DNA from: a bacterium
GTDB taxonomy: Bacteria; Planctomycetota; J058; JAJDCP01
Direction of reading: 5' to 3'
NCBI GenBank assembly: GCA_030428695.1
Contig: JAUIEM010000127.1
Span: 1 to 23,188, forward strand
Length of the DNA stretch: 23,188 nt
In this document: piece by piece, positions 1 through 8,200 of the stretch
How positions within the stretch are numbered: the first letter of the stretch is position 1
Layout: each line of letters opens with the position of its first letter
Translations under genes and position numbers: made by a program
Notes under the pieces: generated by a model
Told to the model about the DNA's origin: nothing
What the model saw: only the letters and a program-made list of their open reading frames with translations
The model's database searches: none

Positions 1-1004
1 GGGTAGCGCGCGGCGTAGCGCAGCGCGATCCAGCTGTTCATGCCCCAGCACATCAGCGCGAAGCGTTCTTCTTCGGTGTCCTTGCGCAGCTGCTCGAAGG
101 CGTCGACCAGCTTGTCGATCGGGTAGTAGGGCATGCCGCCGACCGAGTCGAGGCCGGAGAAGGAGTCGATGGGCGGGAGGTCGATGTAGTAGATCTTGTT
201 CGTCTTCTCGAGCTCGGTCAGGAAGGGAACGATGATCTCTTTGCTGTAGCCGTAGGGCGGGATGACCAGGAGCGGGGCGCCGTGGCCACGGCTCTCGGTG
301 TTCAGCGTGAGGTCGCGGGTGACGGTCTCGCCCTCGCGCATCTTGTTCCCGGCCTCTTCGGCCAGCCGCTCGGCCTCTTCGTCGGTCGAGCCGACGACGA
401 AGGACCCCTCCTCCGAGATCCACCAGTCGTTCCAGGCCCGCGGGTCGGGGCCGTGGTAGCGGCGGGTGATATCCTCGAGGGACATGCGGATGAAGTTGCT
501 GACGACGGGGTCTTCTTCCTCTAGCCAGCGTTCGATCAGGGCCGTGATCGAGGCCTTCTTGCGGTTGATGCGCAGCGCCCAGGCCGCTTCGCGCCGGACC
601 TGCGGGTACTTGTCGTCCAGGGCCGCGAAGATGTGCGGATAGTATTCCTCGTCATTCATCTTCGCGAGCGCGATGACGACGCCCTGGCGGACCAGGTAGT
701 CCTTGTTCTGCTTCTCGAGCTTCTCGATCATCTCTTCGATGGACTTGCTGTTCGCGGTGCGCGCGAGGCAGATGATCGCGGCGTCACGGTCGTACCACGA
801 GCCGCCCTCGAGGAGGTCGAAGATCAGCTTCAGCTGCTTCTTGTCGTCGCCGTTCAGGCGCAGAAACTGCCGATGGCGGAAGTGGGAGTCGGGCGAGGCG
901 AGCGCGATCCGGAATTCCTTCTTGCTCAGGCCCTCTTCCTGGGCGGTGGCGAGAGGGGCGAGGAGCAACGCGAGGCAGAGGAGGCGGAGCCAGGCTGAAC
1001 GCAT
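1..1004 (-). CDS. Secreted HEAT-repeat / alpha-beta-hydrolase-like protein (3' truncated by window edge)
   Basis: The reading frame starts at ATG 1004 and runs off the window with 334 codons present. GGAG lies about 9 nt before the start. Residues 1-22 form a typical signal peptide (MRS, then a Leu/Ala-rich core ending ATAQ), so the protein is probably exported. Residues about 70-180 are helical and HEAT-like (repeated VRQGVVIALAK and VRREAAWALR patterns). The segment ending in a WNDWW motif is common in secreted HEAT proteins. From about residue 225 an alpha/beta-hydrolase fold begins (LLVIPPYGYSKE, then YYIDLPP). The expected nucleophile elbow GxSxG reads G-M-N-S-W (about 28-60), with Asn where Ser is expected, so this may be a non-catalytic homologue. 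The hydrolase C-terminus is outside the window. A promoter candidate is at 1044-1072. Domain calls are by eye; exact function unknown. Confidence 0.75.
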   Translation of the reverse strand, partial: MRSAWLRLLCLALLLAPLATAQEEGLSKKEFRIALASPDSHFRHRQFLRLNGDDKKQLKLIFDLLEGGSWYDRDAAIICLARTANSKSIEEMIEKLEKQNKDYLVRQGVVIALAKMNDEEYYPHIFAALDDKYPQVRREAAWALRINRKKASITALIERWLEEEDPVVSNFIRMSLEDITRRYHGPDPRAWNDWWISEEGSFVVGSTDEEAERLAEEAGNKMREGETVTRDLTLNTESRGHGAPLLVIPPYGYSKEIIVPFLTELEKTNKIYYIDLPPIDSFSGLDSVGGMPYYPIDKLVDAFEQLRKDTEEERFALMCWGMNSWIALRYAARY

Positions 1005-1043
1005 AGATTTGTTCTCCGGTCATGTGAGCCGAACGGAACGCCG

Positions 1044-1072
1044 AAAATAGCAGCCTACGGGGCCTCTGGCAA
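1044..1072 (-). promoter_or_regulatory. Sigma-70-type promoter candidate for the HEAT/hydrolase gene
   Basis: On the minus strand, TTGCCA (1072-1067), a 17-nt spacer and TATTTT (1049-1044) match the -35/-10 consensus at 5/6 and 4/6. Transcription would start near 1037, about 33 nt before the ATG at 1004. Confidence 0.5.
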
Positions 1073-1218
1073 GCTTTTCGCTGGCCCGTGGAGAGCCGAT
1101 CCGGGACTTTTTTTCTCGACGCGTCGCGCCATGGGGCGCATTCAAAAAGATGCAGGGGAATCGTACGGAACTGCCAAAATGGCAGGCAACTTCCACCCCG
1201 GGTTTTTTGTGCGGACTC

Positions 1219-1247
1219 TGGACGGCGTGCCCGCGGTTTCCTACACT
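1219..1247 (+). promoter_or_regulatory. Possible promoter of rpsU
   Basis: TGGACG (1219-1224), a 17-nt spacer and TACACT (1242-1247) give 4/6 matches at both boxes. A start near 1254 would leave a leader of about 60 nt before the TTG start of rpsU. The rest of the 311-nt divergent gap between 1005 and 1315 holds no gene that I can support; the open frames there are shadows. Confidence 0.35.
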
Positions 1248-1315
1248 CCCCGTTCAGCTCGCGCACGCTGCGCGAGTTTTGTCGTCCTACACGAGAGAAG
1301 AGAAGAGGCACTACG

Positions 1316-1543
1316 TTGATTCGGGTGGCGGTACATACCTCTGAGCCGTTGGAGAAGACCCTCAAGCGGTTCAAGCGACTCTGCGAGCGCGAAGGAATCC
1401 GTAAGGCGCTCAAGCGGAAGTCCTACTACGAGAAACCCTCCGAGCGGCGGCGGCGCGAGCAGCGCGAGCGCCTGCGCAGCGTGCGGAAGGCAGAGAAGGC
1501 CCGCGTCAAGCGCCTCGCCAAGCTCCGCAACCGCAAGTCCTAG
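1316..1543 (+). CDS. rpsU: Small ribosomal subunit protein bS21
   Basis: 75 aa, starting at TTG 1316 with a purine-rich GAGAAGAGAAGAGG ribosome-binding region just upstream. The sequence shows the family features: a short hydrophobic beginning (IRVAVHTSEPLEKTLKRFKR), then an extremely Arg/Lys-rich helix with the KRKSYYEKPSERRRRE signature, and a basic C-terminal tail. bS21 sits on the 30S platform near the 3' end of 16S rRNA and helps initiation. TTG is chosen because translation into bS21 begins exactly there; the open frame extends upstream to ATG 1088, but that part is Cys/Arg-rich, unrelated to the family and lies across the likely promoter. The gene stands alone, divergent from the HEAT gene and convergent with the anti-sigma gene. 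Identity is very secure; the non-ATG start is an inference. Confidence 0.93.
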   Translation: MIRVAVHTSEPLEKTLKRFKRLCEREGIRKALKRKSYYEKPSERRRREQRERLRSVRKAEKARVKRLAKLRNRKS

Positions 1544-1609
1544 CGAGCTGGCTGGCGGCCCTGCCGGCTGGGACGTGGGCCCGCGGATCCCTCCTCGAAG
1601 AACGAAAAC

Positions 1610-1627
1610 AGGCGGCTTCGGCCGCCT
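1610..1627. terminator. Bidirectional intrinsic terminator between rpsU and the anti-sigma gene
   Basis: AGGCGGC / GCCGCCT is a perfect 7-bp stem with a TTCG loop. On the minus strand it is followed by GTTTTCGTTC, which makes it a good terminator for the sigma/anti-sigma operon. On the plus strand the trailing sequence is TTGTCGTCG, which is weaker but still well placed 66 nt after rpsU. Confidence 0.7.
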
Positions 1628-1634
1628 TGTCGTC

Positions 1635-1654
1635 GTGTCGGGTCAGCCCGACAC
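1635..1654. terminator. Second perfect hairpin in the convergent gap
   Basis: GTGTCGGG / CCCGACAC is an 8-bp stem around a TCAG loop, 7 nt after the first hairpin. No T-tract follows on either strand. It probably acts as a back-up stop or as RNA 3'-end protection between the convergent genes. Confidence 0.5.
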
Positions 1655-1705
1655 GTAGCCTTCCTGTCCAGGGCCTTGGGGCTGGGCACCTCTCCGGGCC
1701 CCTGC

Positions 1706-2488
1706 CTACTTCATGTAGGCGCTGACGATCAGGTCATCGATGTCCGGGGTTTTCGCCTCGGCGACCATCGCGAACAAGAGCCCGTCCCGCTTCCAACACA
1801 GCACCTGGTAGTCGCGGTACTCCTCGCGCAGGCAGATGATCTGGTCCTGGGCGGCGGCGATTGCCCGGTCGAGGGCGGGGGTGTCGACGTCGCAGGCCTG
1901 CAGGACGAACATCGTCATGCGCATGCCCATGTACTCGTAGAAAACGACGCTGGAGCACTGGCCCATCACCTTGCTGCAGCGCCCGCCGCGCAGGGTGACC
2001 GCCCCGGTCTCGAAGCCCGGCAGGTCCATCCGCATCACCAGGTTGCGGGCGAAGTACTGCTCGACCTCCTTGCAGTTGCTGGTGCTCAGCATCTGCGGCT
2101 CGACCATGTTGACGAGCTCGAGGTGGTTGTAGACCACGTTGCGCGCGAGCTCGGTCGCGGACACCGACGGCGCGGGCTGCAGCCACAGCCCGAACAGCGT
2201 GCCCAGGCCGAAGAGCAGCGCCGCGGCGGCGGCCAGCGGCAGCCAGCGCAGCCCGGTGCCACGGGCCTCCCGACGGACGTTGCGGCCGATGCGCTCGACG
2301 AGCCCGGCCGGCGCCCGGTCAGCGCGGGCGTGGCGGCGCAGGCAGGCCTTCAGGTCGCGCAGGGTGGTCACGCGGGAGGCGCAGTCCCGGCACTCGCCGA
2401 CGTGCCGCGTCACCCGCTCCATGTCCTGGGTGTCGAGCTCGTGGTCGACGAAGTCCTGGATGACGGGCAGGATCTCGGTGCAGCTCAT
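1706..2488 (-). CDS. Zinc-binding anti-sigma factor (ZAS-type), membrane anchored
   Basis: 260 aa from ATG 2488. The N-terminal domain carries the zinc-anti-sigma signature H29-x3-C33-x2-C36 (HVGECRDC), which in this family grips its cognate ECF sigma factor. One membrane helix follows at about residues 82-103 (PLAAAAALLFGLGTLFGLWL). The C-terminal 155 residues would be periplasmic and resemble no sensor domain I know; they contain four to five cysteines (CKEVEQ, GRCSKVMGQC, QACDV, ICLRE) that could form disulfides or sense redox state. Its start overlaps the stop of the sigma gene by 4 nt (ATGA), the standard arrangement for a sigma/anti-sigma pair, implying translational coupling. An in-frame extension to 2980 is the antisense shadow of the sigma gene and is excluded. 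Confidence 0.85.
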   Translation of the reverse strand: MSCTEILPVIQDFVDHELDTQDMERVTRHVGECRDCASRVTTLRDLKACLRRHARADRAPAGLVERIGRNVRREARGTGLRWLPLAAAAALLFGLGTLFGLWLQPAPSVSATELARNVVYNHLELVNMVEPQMLSTSNCKEVEQYFARNLVMRMDLPGFETGAVTLRGGRCSKVMGQCSSVVFYEYMGMRMTMFVLQACDVDTPALDRAIAAAQDQIICLREEYRDYQVLCWKRDGLLFAMVAEAKTPDIDDLIVSAYMK

Positions 2489-3060
2489 GAGGCGGCCTCC
2501 CGCAGGTAGCCGACCTTGGCGGCGTAGCCCTTCAGGCGCTTGTGCAGCAGGGCGCGGCCGCGGTGGATGCGCGAGCGCACGGTTCCGATCGGGCAGTCGA
2601 GGACCTCGGCGATCTCCTGGTAGCTCAGCCCCTCGACATCCGACAGCAGGACGGCGAGCCGGAACTCCTCGGGGATCTGGCGCAAGAGCCGCGCGACCTC
2701 GTCGCCGAACAGGTCGTAGAACACCTCGCGACTCGACAGGTCGACCGCCTCGAGGGGCTCGGTGCCCGCGGCGGGCTCCTGGTTGGGGCTGAGCGCCGCG
2801 AGGGACACCGTCGCCGGCTTGCGCTTCTGCTTGCGTTTCAGGTCGATGAATGAGTTGCGCAGGATGTTCAGGATCCAGGCCTTGAAGTTCGTGCCCGCGC
2901 GGAATCGGTGGAACGCCTTGAACGCCTTCATGAAAGCGATCTGGGTCAAGTCCTCGGCCTCCTCGGAATTGCCGCTCCACGACCGGGCGACATGGAAGAC
3001 TATATCGATATGGCGTGCCATCAATTGCTCGAAGAGCAGCAGGCTTTCGCGGTTGCTCAT
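2485..3060 (-). CDS. ECF-subfamily RNA polymerase sigma factor (RpoE-like)
   Basis: 191 aa from ATG 3060, with a GGGAGAGG ribosome-binding site 2-3 nt upstream; an upstream in-frame start (3150) gives an Arg-rich stretch crossing the promoter and is rejected. Region 2 lies at about residues 8-80 (EDLTQIAFMKAFKAFHRF, then FKAWILNILRNSFIDLKRK). Region 4 lies at about residues 130-185 (IPEEFRLAVLLSDVEGLSYQ, EIAEVLDCPIGTVRSRIHRG). Region 3 is absent, as expected for ECF factors. It is co-transcribed and overlaps (ATGA) with the downstream anti-sigma gene. An ECF-like promoter immediately upstream suggests autoregulation. The signal is unknown but is probably sensed in the envelope by the anti-sigma protein. 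Confidence 0.92.
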   Translation of the reverse strand: MSNRESLLLFEQLMARHIDIVFHVARSWSGNSEEAEDLTQIAFMKAFKAFHRFRAGTNFKAWILNILRNSFIDLKRKQKRKPATVSLAALSPNQEPAAGTEPLEAVDLSSREVFYDLFGDEVARLLRQIPEEFRLAVLLSDVEGLSYQEIAEVLDCPIGTVRSRIHRGRALLHKRLKGYAAKVGYLREAAS

Positions 3061-3087
3061 CGCCTCTCCCGGGCTCTGTCTGCCATC

Positions 3088-3115
3088 GTAACGTCCGCTC
3101 CTCGCAAAGCGTTCC
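3088..3115 (-). promoter_or_regulatory. Candidate ECF-type autoregulatory promoter
   Basis: On the minus strand GGAAC (3115-3111), a 17-nt gap and CGTTAC (3093-3088) resemble the GGAAC...CGT pattern used by many ECF sigma factors. It lies in the 61-nt gap between mazG and the sigma gene, placing a start about 20 nt before the sigma ATG. The binding preference of this sigma is not known, so this is a prediction from one site. Confidence 0.4.
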
Positions 3116-3121
3116 CTCCGT

Positions 3122-3916
3122 CTACGGGCCGGGCTCGGCCCGCTTCGCATCCTGCCATGAGGCGAGCATCGCGGCCAGGTTCATCTGCGTCAGGTCCCCG
3201 CTCGCCTCGAGGTGCCGGAAGCGCCTTCCGAAGGTGCGGATGGTCTGCCGCAGGCAGTCCTCGGCGTCGAGGTCGAGGAAGCGCCCGAGGTTGACGCAGG
3301 CGAACAGGACGTCCCCGAGCTCCGCGCCGATCCGCGCCCGGTCGCCCTGGGCGGCCGCCTCCCGCAGCTCCGCGAGCTCCTCGTCGAGCTTCGCCCAGAC
3401 CTCGCGCAGGGACGGCCACTCGAAGCCGACCCGCGCGGCCTTCTCCTGGATGCGCCGCGCCCGGGCGAGGCCGGGGAGGGCCGGCGGGACCCCGTCGAGC
3501 GCGCTCTGCCGGGCACCGCTCTCGCGATGGGCCCGCGCCTTGCGGGCCTCCCAGGCCGCGGACACCTCGTCCGCGGTCGCGAGCCGCTCGTCGCCGAACA
3601 CGTGGGGATGGCGCTCGAGCAGCTTGGCGCGCAACCCGGCGACGACGTCGGCGGCGTCGAAGGCGCCCTCTTCGGCGGTGATCTGGGACTGGAAGACGAT
3701 CTGTAGCAGGAGGTCGCCGAGCTCCTCGCGCAGGCTCTCCCGGTCGTCGGCATCGATCGCCTCGAGCACCTCGTGGCTCTCCTCGAGCAGCCAGCGCCGC
3801 AGCGACTGCAGGGTCTGCTCGCGGTCCCAGGGGCAGCCGTCGGGCCCGCGCAGGGTGCGCATCAGGCCGAGCACCTCGGCCAGGGTCTCGCCGGCGGCGC
3901 GATCGCGGTCTTCCAT
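3122..3916 (-). CDS. mazG: Nucleoside triphosphate pyrophosphohydrolase MazG
   Basis: 264 aa, close to the 263 aa of E. coli MazG. The enzyme hydrolyses (d)NTPs to NMP and pyrophosphate, cleaning the nucleotide pool and limiting (p)ppGpp build-up. Both tandem all-alpha MazG domains are visible: the first with GPDGCPWDREQT, LLEESHEVLEAI and REELGDLLLQIVFQ (metal-binding EExxE and ExxD), the second with KLDEELAELREA and GAELGDVLFACVNLGRFL. Two adjacent ATGs exist; the second (3916) is 4 nt from a GGAGG site and overlaps the cupin stop as TGATG, so I prefer it; the first (3919) would add one Met. It is the last gene of the TPR-cupin-mazG operon and is translationally coupled to the cupin gene. 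Confidence 0.92.
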   Translation of the reverse strand: MEDRDRAAGETLAEVLGLMRTLRGPDGCPWDREQTLQSLRRWLLEESHEVLEAIDADDRESLREELGDLLLQIVFQSQITAEEGAFDAADVVAGLRAKLLERHPHVFGDERLATADEVSAAWEARKARAHRESGARQSALDGVPPALPGLARARRIQEKAARVGFEWPSLREVWAKLDEELAELREAAAQGDRARIGAELGDVLFACVNLGRFLDLDAEDCLRQTIRTFGRRFRHLEASGDLTQMNLAAMLASWQDAKRAEPGP

Positions 3917-5211
3917 CATCCCTCCAGGGGCTCGGGCCAGGTCTTGTCGGGCCGACGCTCCCCGTGCAGGAACGGCACCGCGGCCCCCATCGGGAAGCAC
4001 CGGCGCAGGGCGTCGACGTAGACCTTGGCGGACTCGGGGTAGGTCACGACCTCGGACGGGTCGCGGTTCGCGACGGCGAGCAGGCGGCAGGGGCCGTCGC
4101 CGTCGTTGCGCAGCTGGTGCGCGCCGGCCTCCCCGGCGCGGAAGAACACGAGGTCGCCGGCCACCAGGGTGCGGACGCGCGCGCCCTGCCGCAGGCGGAC
4201 CGTGCCGGAGAGCACGTAGAACACTTCCTCTTCATGCAGGTGGAAGTGGTAGGGGGCCGAGTAGCTCCCCGGCGGCAGCTCGAGCAGCTTGAAGCCGAGC
4301 TTCTCGGCCCGGAAGCGCGTCGCGAGGCGGGCGACCCGGTGGTGGTAGGGGCCGTCCTTCTGGCCTTCGCTGAGGGCGACCCGTGGCAGGTGCACGATGT
4401 TGTCCTCGAACGGAGCGGCGGTCGGGGCCGGCCCGGGCGGCGGCGCGACCGCCGCGCCTTTGGCCCAGGCGGCGAGCACGCAGGCGAGCAGCACGCTGTT
4501 CGAGAGCGCGAGGAACAGCGGCAGCCCGGCCTCGTCCGGCGCGAGCCAGCCGAGCAGGGGGCTGGCGACCAGCGCGAGGATCAGGTTCTCGAAGCCCTGG
4601 GGCAGCCGGGTCGGGGCGGTCGGGGGCGGTCCGACCAGCGCGTCCGCGAGGCGCGCGCCGGCAACCCGCAGGCCGAGCAGCCCGGCGCCGCACAGCACGC
4701 TGGCGACGGCGACCGTGGCCGAGGTGTCGACGTCGAGAGCGCGGGCGGCGAACATCACGAAGCTCGCGGTGCAGAAGCCCAGCGCCGGGGCGGACAGCCA
4801 GGCGGGGAAGCCGAGGCGGTAGAGCTCGCAGCCGAGGTGCAGGAATACGGGGGCGAGGAGCAGCCCGGGCGAGAGGCTGGCGAGCTGCCCCTCGAAGGCG
4901 CCGAGCCCTTCGAGCAGGGCGCGCAGCTGCCCCGCCAGGGCGGTGTGCACGATCAGCAGGCAGGGGATCGCGAGCCACTGCAGGAGGAAGCTCCGCCGCC
5001 GCTGCAGGTCGTCCTGGAGGTTCCACCACAGCCCGAAGAGCGGGACCAGCACCGGCAGCGACAGGGCCGGCGCGAGGCGCCAGGAGGGGAGGAAGGCGAG
5101 CGCGAGCCCGACGACGCTGAACGGGAGCGCGCCGAAGGCGGCGCGCAGCACGCTGCCGATCAGGGTCGGGTCCCCGCGCGGCTCGAGCCGCTCGCGAAGG
5201 GCAGGCTTCAC
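3916..5211 (-). CDS. Multi-pass membrane protein with C-terminal cupin domain
   Basis: 431 aa from GTG 5211, whose GTGA overlaps the stop of the TPR gene by 4 nt. Residues about 20-270 contain roughly seven hydrophobic segments (for example LPFSVVGLALAFLP, WLAIPCLLIVHTALAG, LSNSVLLACVLAAWA). The last 130 residues are a cupin: motif 1 reads PYHFHLHEEEVFYVLSG (about 320-336, metal ligands H-x-H and E), and motif 2 follows with G-D-L-V-F-F and His near 365 (AGEAGAHQLRND). Cupins of this kind bind a metal and often a small sugar or acid, or act as isomerases or dioxygenases. The fusion to a membrane domain is unusual and the substrate unknown. An open frame continuing to 6906 is an Arg/Pro-rich shadow of the TPR gene and was removed. 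Confidence 0.8.
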   Translation of the reverse strand: MKPALRERLEPRGDPTLIGSVLRAAFGALPFSVVGLALAFLPSWRLAPALSLPVLVPLFGLWWNLQDDLQRRRSFLLQWLAIPCLLIVHTALAGQLRALLEGLGAFEGQLASLSPGLLLAPVFLHLGCELYRLGFPAWLSAPALGFCTASFVMFAARALDVDTSATVAVASVLCGAGLLGLRVAGARLADALVGPPPTAPTRLPQGFENLILALVASPLLGWLAPDEAGLPLFLALSNSVLLACVLAAWAKGAAVAPPPGPAPTAAPFEDNIVHLPRVALSEGQKDGPYHHRVARLATRFRAEKLGFKLLELPPGSYSAPYHFHLHEEEVFYVLSGTVRLRQGARVRTLVAGDLVFFRAGEAGAHQLRNDGDGPCRLLAVANRDPSEVVTYPESAKVYVDALRRCFPMGAAVPFLHGERRPDKTWPEPLEG

Positions 5212-8200
5212 GGGCGCCGGAGCAGACAGTGCTTGCGGTTGCGCAGGAGGTCGGGGTGCTCGGGCAGCAGCTCGAGGCCGGCGTCGTACAGCTCGAGCGC
5301 GCCGTCGAAGTCGGACACTTCCATGCGCGAGCGGGCGACGAGGTCGACGAAGTGGGCGGTCGCGGTGCGCAAGGAGGCGTCGTCGGGATGGTCGCCGAGC
5401 AGCTGACGGTAGCGCTCGATGACGCCGACGACGTCGTCCTGGGCGTACGGCTTCTCCGCCCAGCGGCGCCACAGGAAGGCGCGGTTGACGGCGAAGTTCT
5501 CCTCCGCCGGGTCGAAGGCGAGCGCGCGCGAGTAGACCTCGGCCCCCGCCAGCGGGTCGTTCCGGCCGAGGGCCTCGGCGCGCTGGTAGTAGAGCTGGCG
5601 CAGGCGCCGCTGCAGGGGAGCCGAGCCGGGCTGCCGCTCGAGGGCGCTCTCGAGCGTCTCGAGGGCCTTCGCGGTGCGCTCCGCGGCGACGTCGAAGGCG
5701 GTCCACTCGAGGTAGAGCTGCTCGTAGGTCAGGGCCAGGCCGTCGGCTTCCGGGAAGCGGCGCAGGGCGTCGAGCAGGCGCACCTCGGCGAGCACGTAGT
5801 CGGGCTCGGGCGCTTCCATCGGACCGCGCACCCAGGTCGCGAGGTGGCGGTCGCGGGCGTCGGTGAGGTCTTCGACCGCGCCGGCCTCCTGCGCGGTCGC
5901 CTCGAGCACCTCGGCGGCGCGCAGGGGGTCGCCGAGGCCGGCGAGCGCGTCGGCGAGCTCGAGGGCGAACGCCTGCCAGCGCTGGCGGAGGCCCGGCCCG
6001 ACCTCGGGGCGGCCACTGGCGGAGGCGAAGCGCGCGAGGCTGCGGGCCCCGCTCGCGTCGAGCCAGGCGTCGGCCTCGGCGCGCACGACCCGTCCATCCT
6101 CCTCGCTGTCGACCGCGGTGAAGGGAGGCATCCCTGCGCGCCACTCGCGTTTGTTGAGCACCCCGTTGCTGTCGGCGTCGAGGCGCCGGAAGTCGAGCAG
6201 CGCGGAGGCCTCGCTCCACGGCTCGCGGGCCCAGCGCTCGGCGACGGCGAGCGCGGCGGGGGAGCTTCTGTCGGCGAACAGCGCGAGGGCGCTGAAGATC
6301 GCCGCAGGATCGCTCTCGATCAGGGTCTCGGCGAGCTCGCGGGCGAGCGCGGCGCGCCGCTCGGTGAGGGAGGCGTTGGCGCCGAGCAGGGCGAGGGCCT
6401 GGTCGAGCCAGCCGAGCGCGCGGGCGGCGCCGACCCGGAAGCGCTCGCGCTCGACCGCGGTGGCGCCGACCTTCAGCGGGGGCAGGCTCTCGCGTTCGGC
6501 CAGGGCCCAGGCGGCGGCGTGACCGGCGAGGCGGCGGCGCAAGAGCAGCGACTCCGGGCGGGCGTCGAGCAGGCTCGCGTAGCGCTCGAGGCAGGCGGCG
6601 CGTCGCTCGTGGGGGCTGCCCGTGCCGAGCAGCGGGGCGTCCGCCCAGGAGGCGCGGATGCGGCCGGCGTAGAGCTCGAGGGTGGGATTCTCCCCGAGCC
6701 GGCGCGCGGCGGGCTCGAGCACCGCAAGGGCGTCGGGCAGTCCGGTGCGGCCCGCGGTCTCGAAAGTCCACAGGGCCCAGCGTCCGTAGGCCTCGGCGAG
6801 GTAGAGCTCGAGCAGCGGGCGGCCGGCGACGCCCGCCGCGAGGGCCTCCTCGAGCACGGCCACCGCCTCCGCGTGGCGCGTCAGCGACAGCAGCTCCTGG
6901 GACCACAGGCCGTAGACCGTCAGCTCCTGGGCGAACAGCTCGCTGTCGACCGGCGCCACGGCGCGGGCCGCCCGCACGAGGGCGAGGGCGTCGGCGTAGT
7001 GGCTGGCCCGGGCGAGGGCGTGCGACCAGGCGACGCAGACCTCGAGCAGCAGGCTGAAGGCGCGCGCCGAGCCGGAGTCACAGCGCACCGCTCCGCGGGC
7101 GGCGGCGAGCGCGGCGGGGAAGCGTCCGGCCGCGAGGTCGCGGCGCGCCCGCGCGGCGTAGAGGTGCGCTGCGAGGCCGAACGGGGGCAGCGCGCGCCGC
7201 AGGTCGCCCGCCTCGAAGCCGCGGGCTTCGGCGATGGCGGCCCGCTCCTCGGCCGAGGGATCGACGCCGCGCCGCCACGTCGTCTCGACCGGCAGCCAGC
7301 CGTCGTCGGTCAGCACCTCGGCGTAGACGTGGCTCGAGGTCTCGACGGCCCGCGTCTGCAGCCCCAGGCTGGTGGCGATAAAGGTGTACAGCACGGTCGC
7401 GGTCACATCCTCGTAGCGGTACGCTTCGAGGGTCTTGCGCAGGTCGGCGGCGTCGTCGACGAAGCCGACCAGCACGGTGTCGTGCAGCCAGCGCAGGAGC
7501 GCTCGGGCCCGGTCGCCGGCGAGCTGCTTCTCGAAGCGGTCGCGGGGGACCAGCGCGAAGATGTCGTCGAAGCGGACGAGTGAGGCCCCGAGGGCCGCCT
7601 CCCCCACATCCCCCGACGCGATCAGGGCGGCCTCGACCGGGTCGAGCCGCGCGCCCTCCTCGGCGGCGTCGAACAGCCGCATCTCCGCGGCGCTCGGCGG
7701 GGCGGAGGCGGCAGCCTGGGCCAGCGCCGCCTGGTCCCGCAAGGTCTGGAGCTGCAAGGGCGAGGGCGCGGGCGCGTCCTCGCCCCGGGGGCTCGCTTCC
7801 CCCCAGATCTCGACCTCCGAGAGGGCGAAGCTCTCGCCGCTGGCCTCGACCACCCGCAGCAGCACGCGGCGCAGGGGCAGCGCCTCGGGCAGCTCGAGGA
7901 CGGCGCGGTCGGCCCGCGGGCCGATACGCAGCTCGCCGATGCGCAGCAGCAGCGAGTCGGCCTCGACCGCGTAGCCGAACATCCCCGCGCCGAACAGCGA
8001 CCCGTAGACCTCGATCCGGGAGGGGCGCCGGTCCCTGCCGACCGTCGCGAGGTGCAACGTGACACGCTGCACGAGGACGGCGCGGTCGGCGGCGAAGCGG
8101 AAGGCGAGGGTCTGCGGCCAGCTCTGTCCGGGGACGGACTCGTAGGGCGGGCCGAGCGGCGCGCCGTCGAGCAGCAGCTCGGGCCCGTGGGCGGGGCTCA

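Noticed and set aside
1706..2980. A 424-codon minus-strand frame reaching far upstream of the anti-sigma gene
   Set aside because: The part above 2488 is a frame-shifted shadow of the ECF sigma gene; the ATGA overlap and zinc motif fix the real start at 2488.
5212..6906. Arg/Pro-rich extension of the cupin frame over 565 codons
   Set aside because: It is a low-complexity GC-driven frame inside the well-supported TPR gene; the GTGA junction at 5211 gives a natural start.
5229..7583. A 784-codon plus-strand open frame
   Set aside because: Antisense shadow of the TPR gene, Gly/Glu/Arg/Val-rich with no recognisable domain; long shadows are expected at this GC content.
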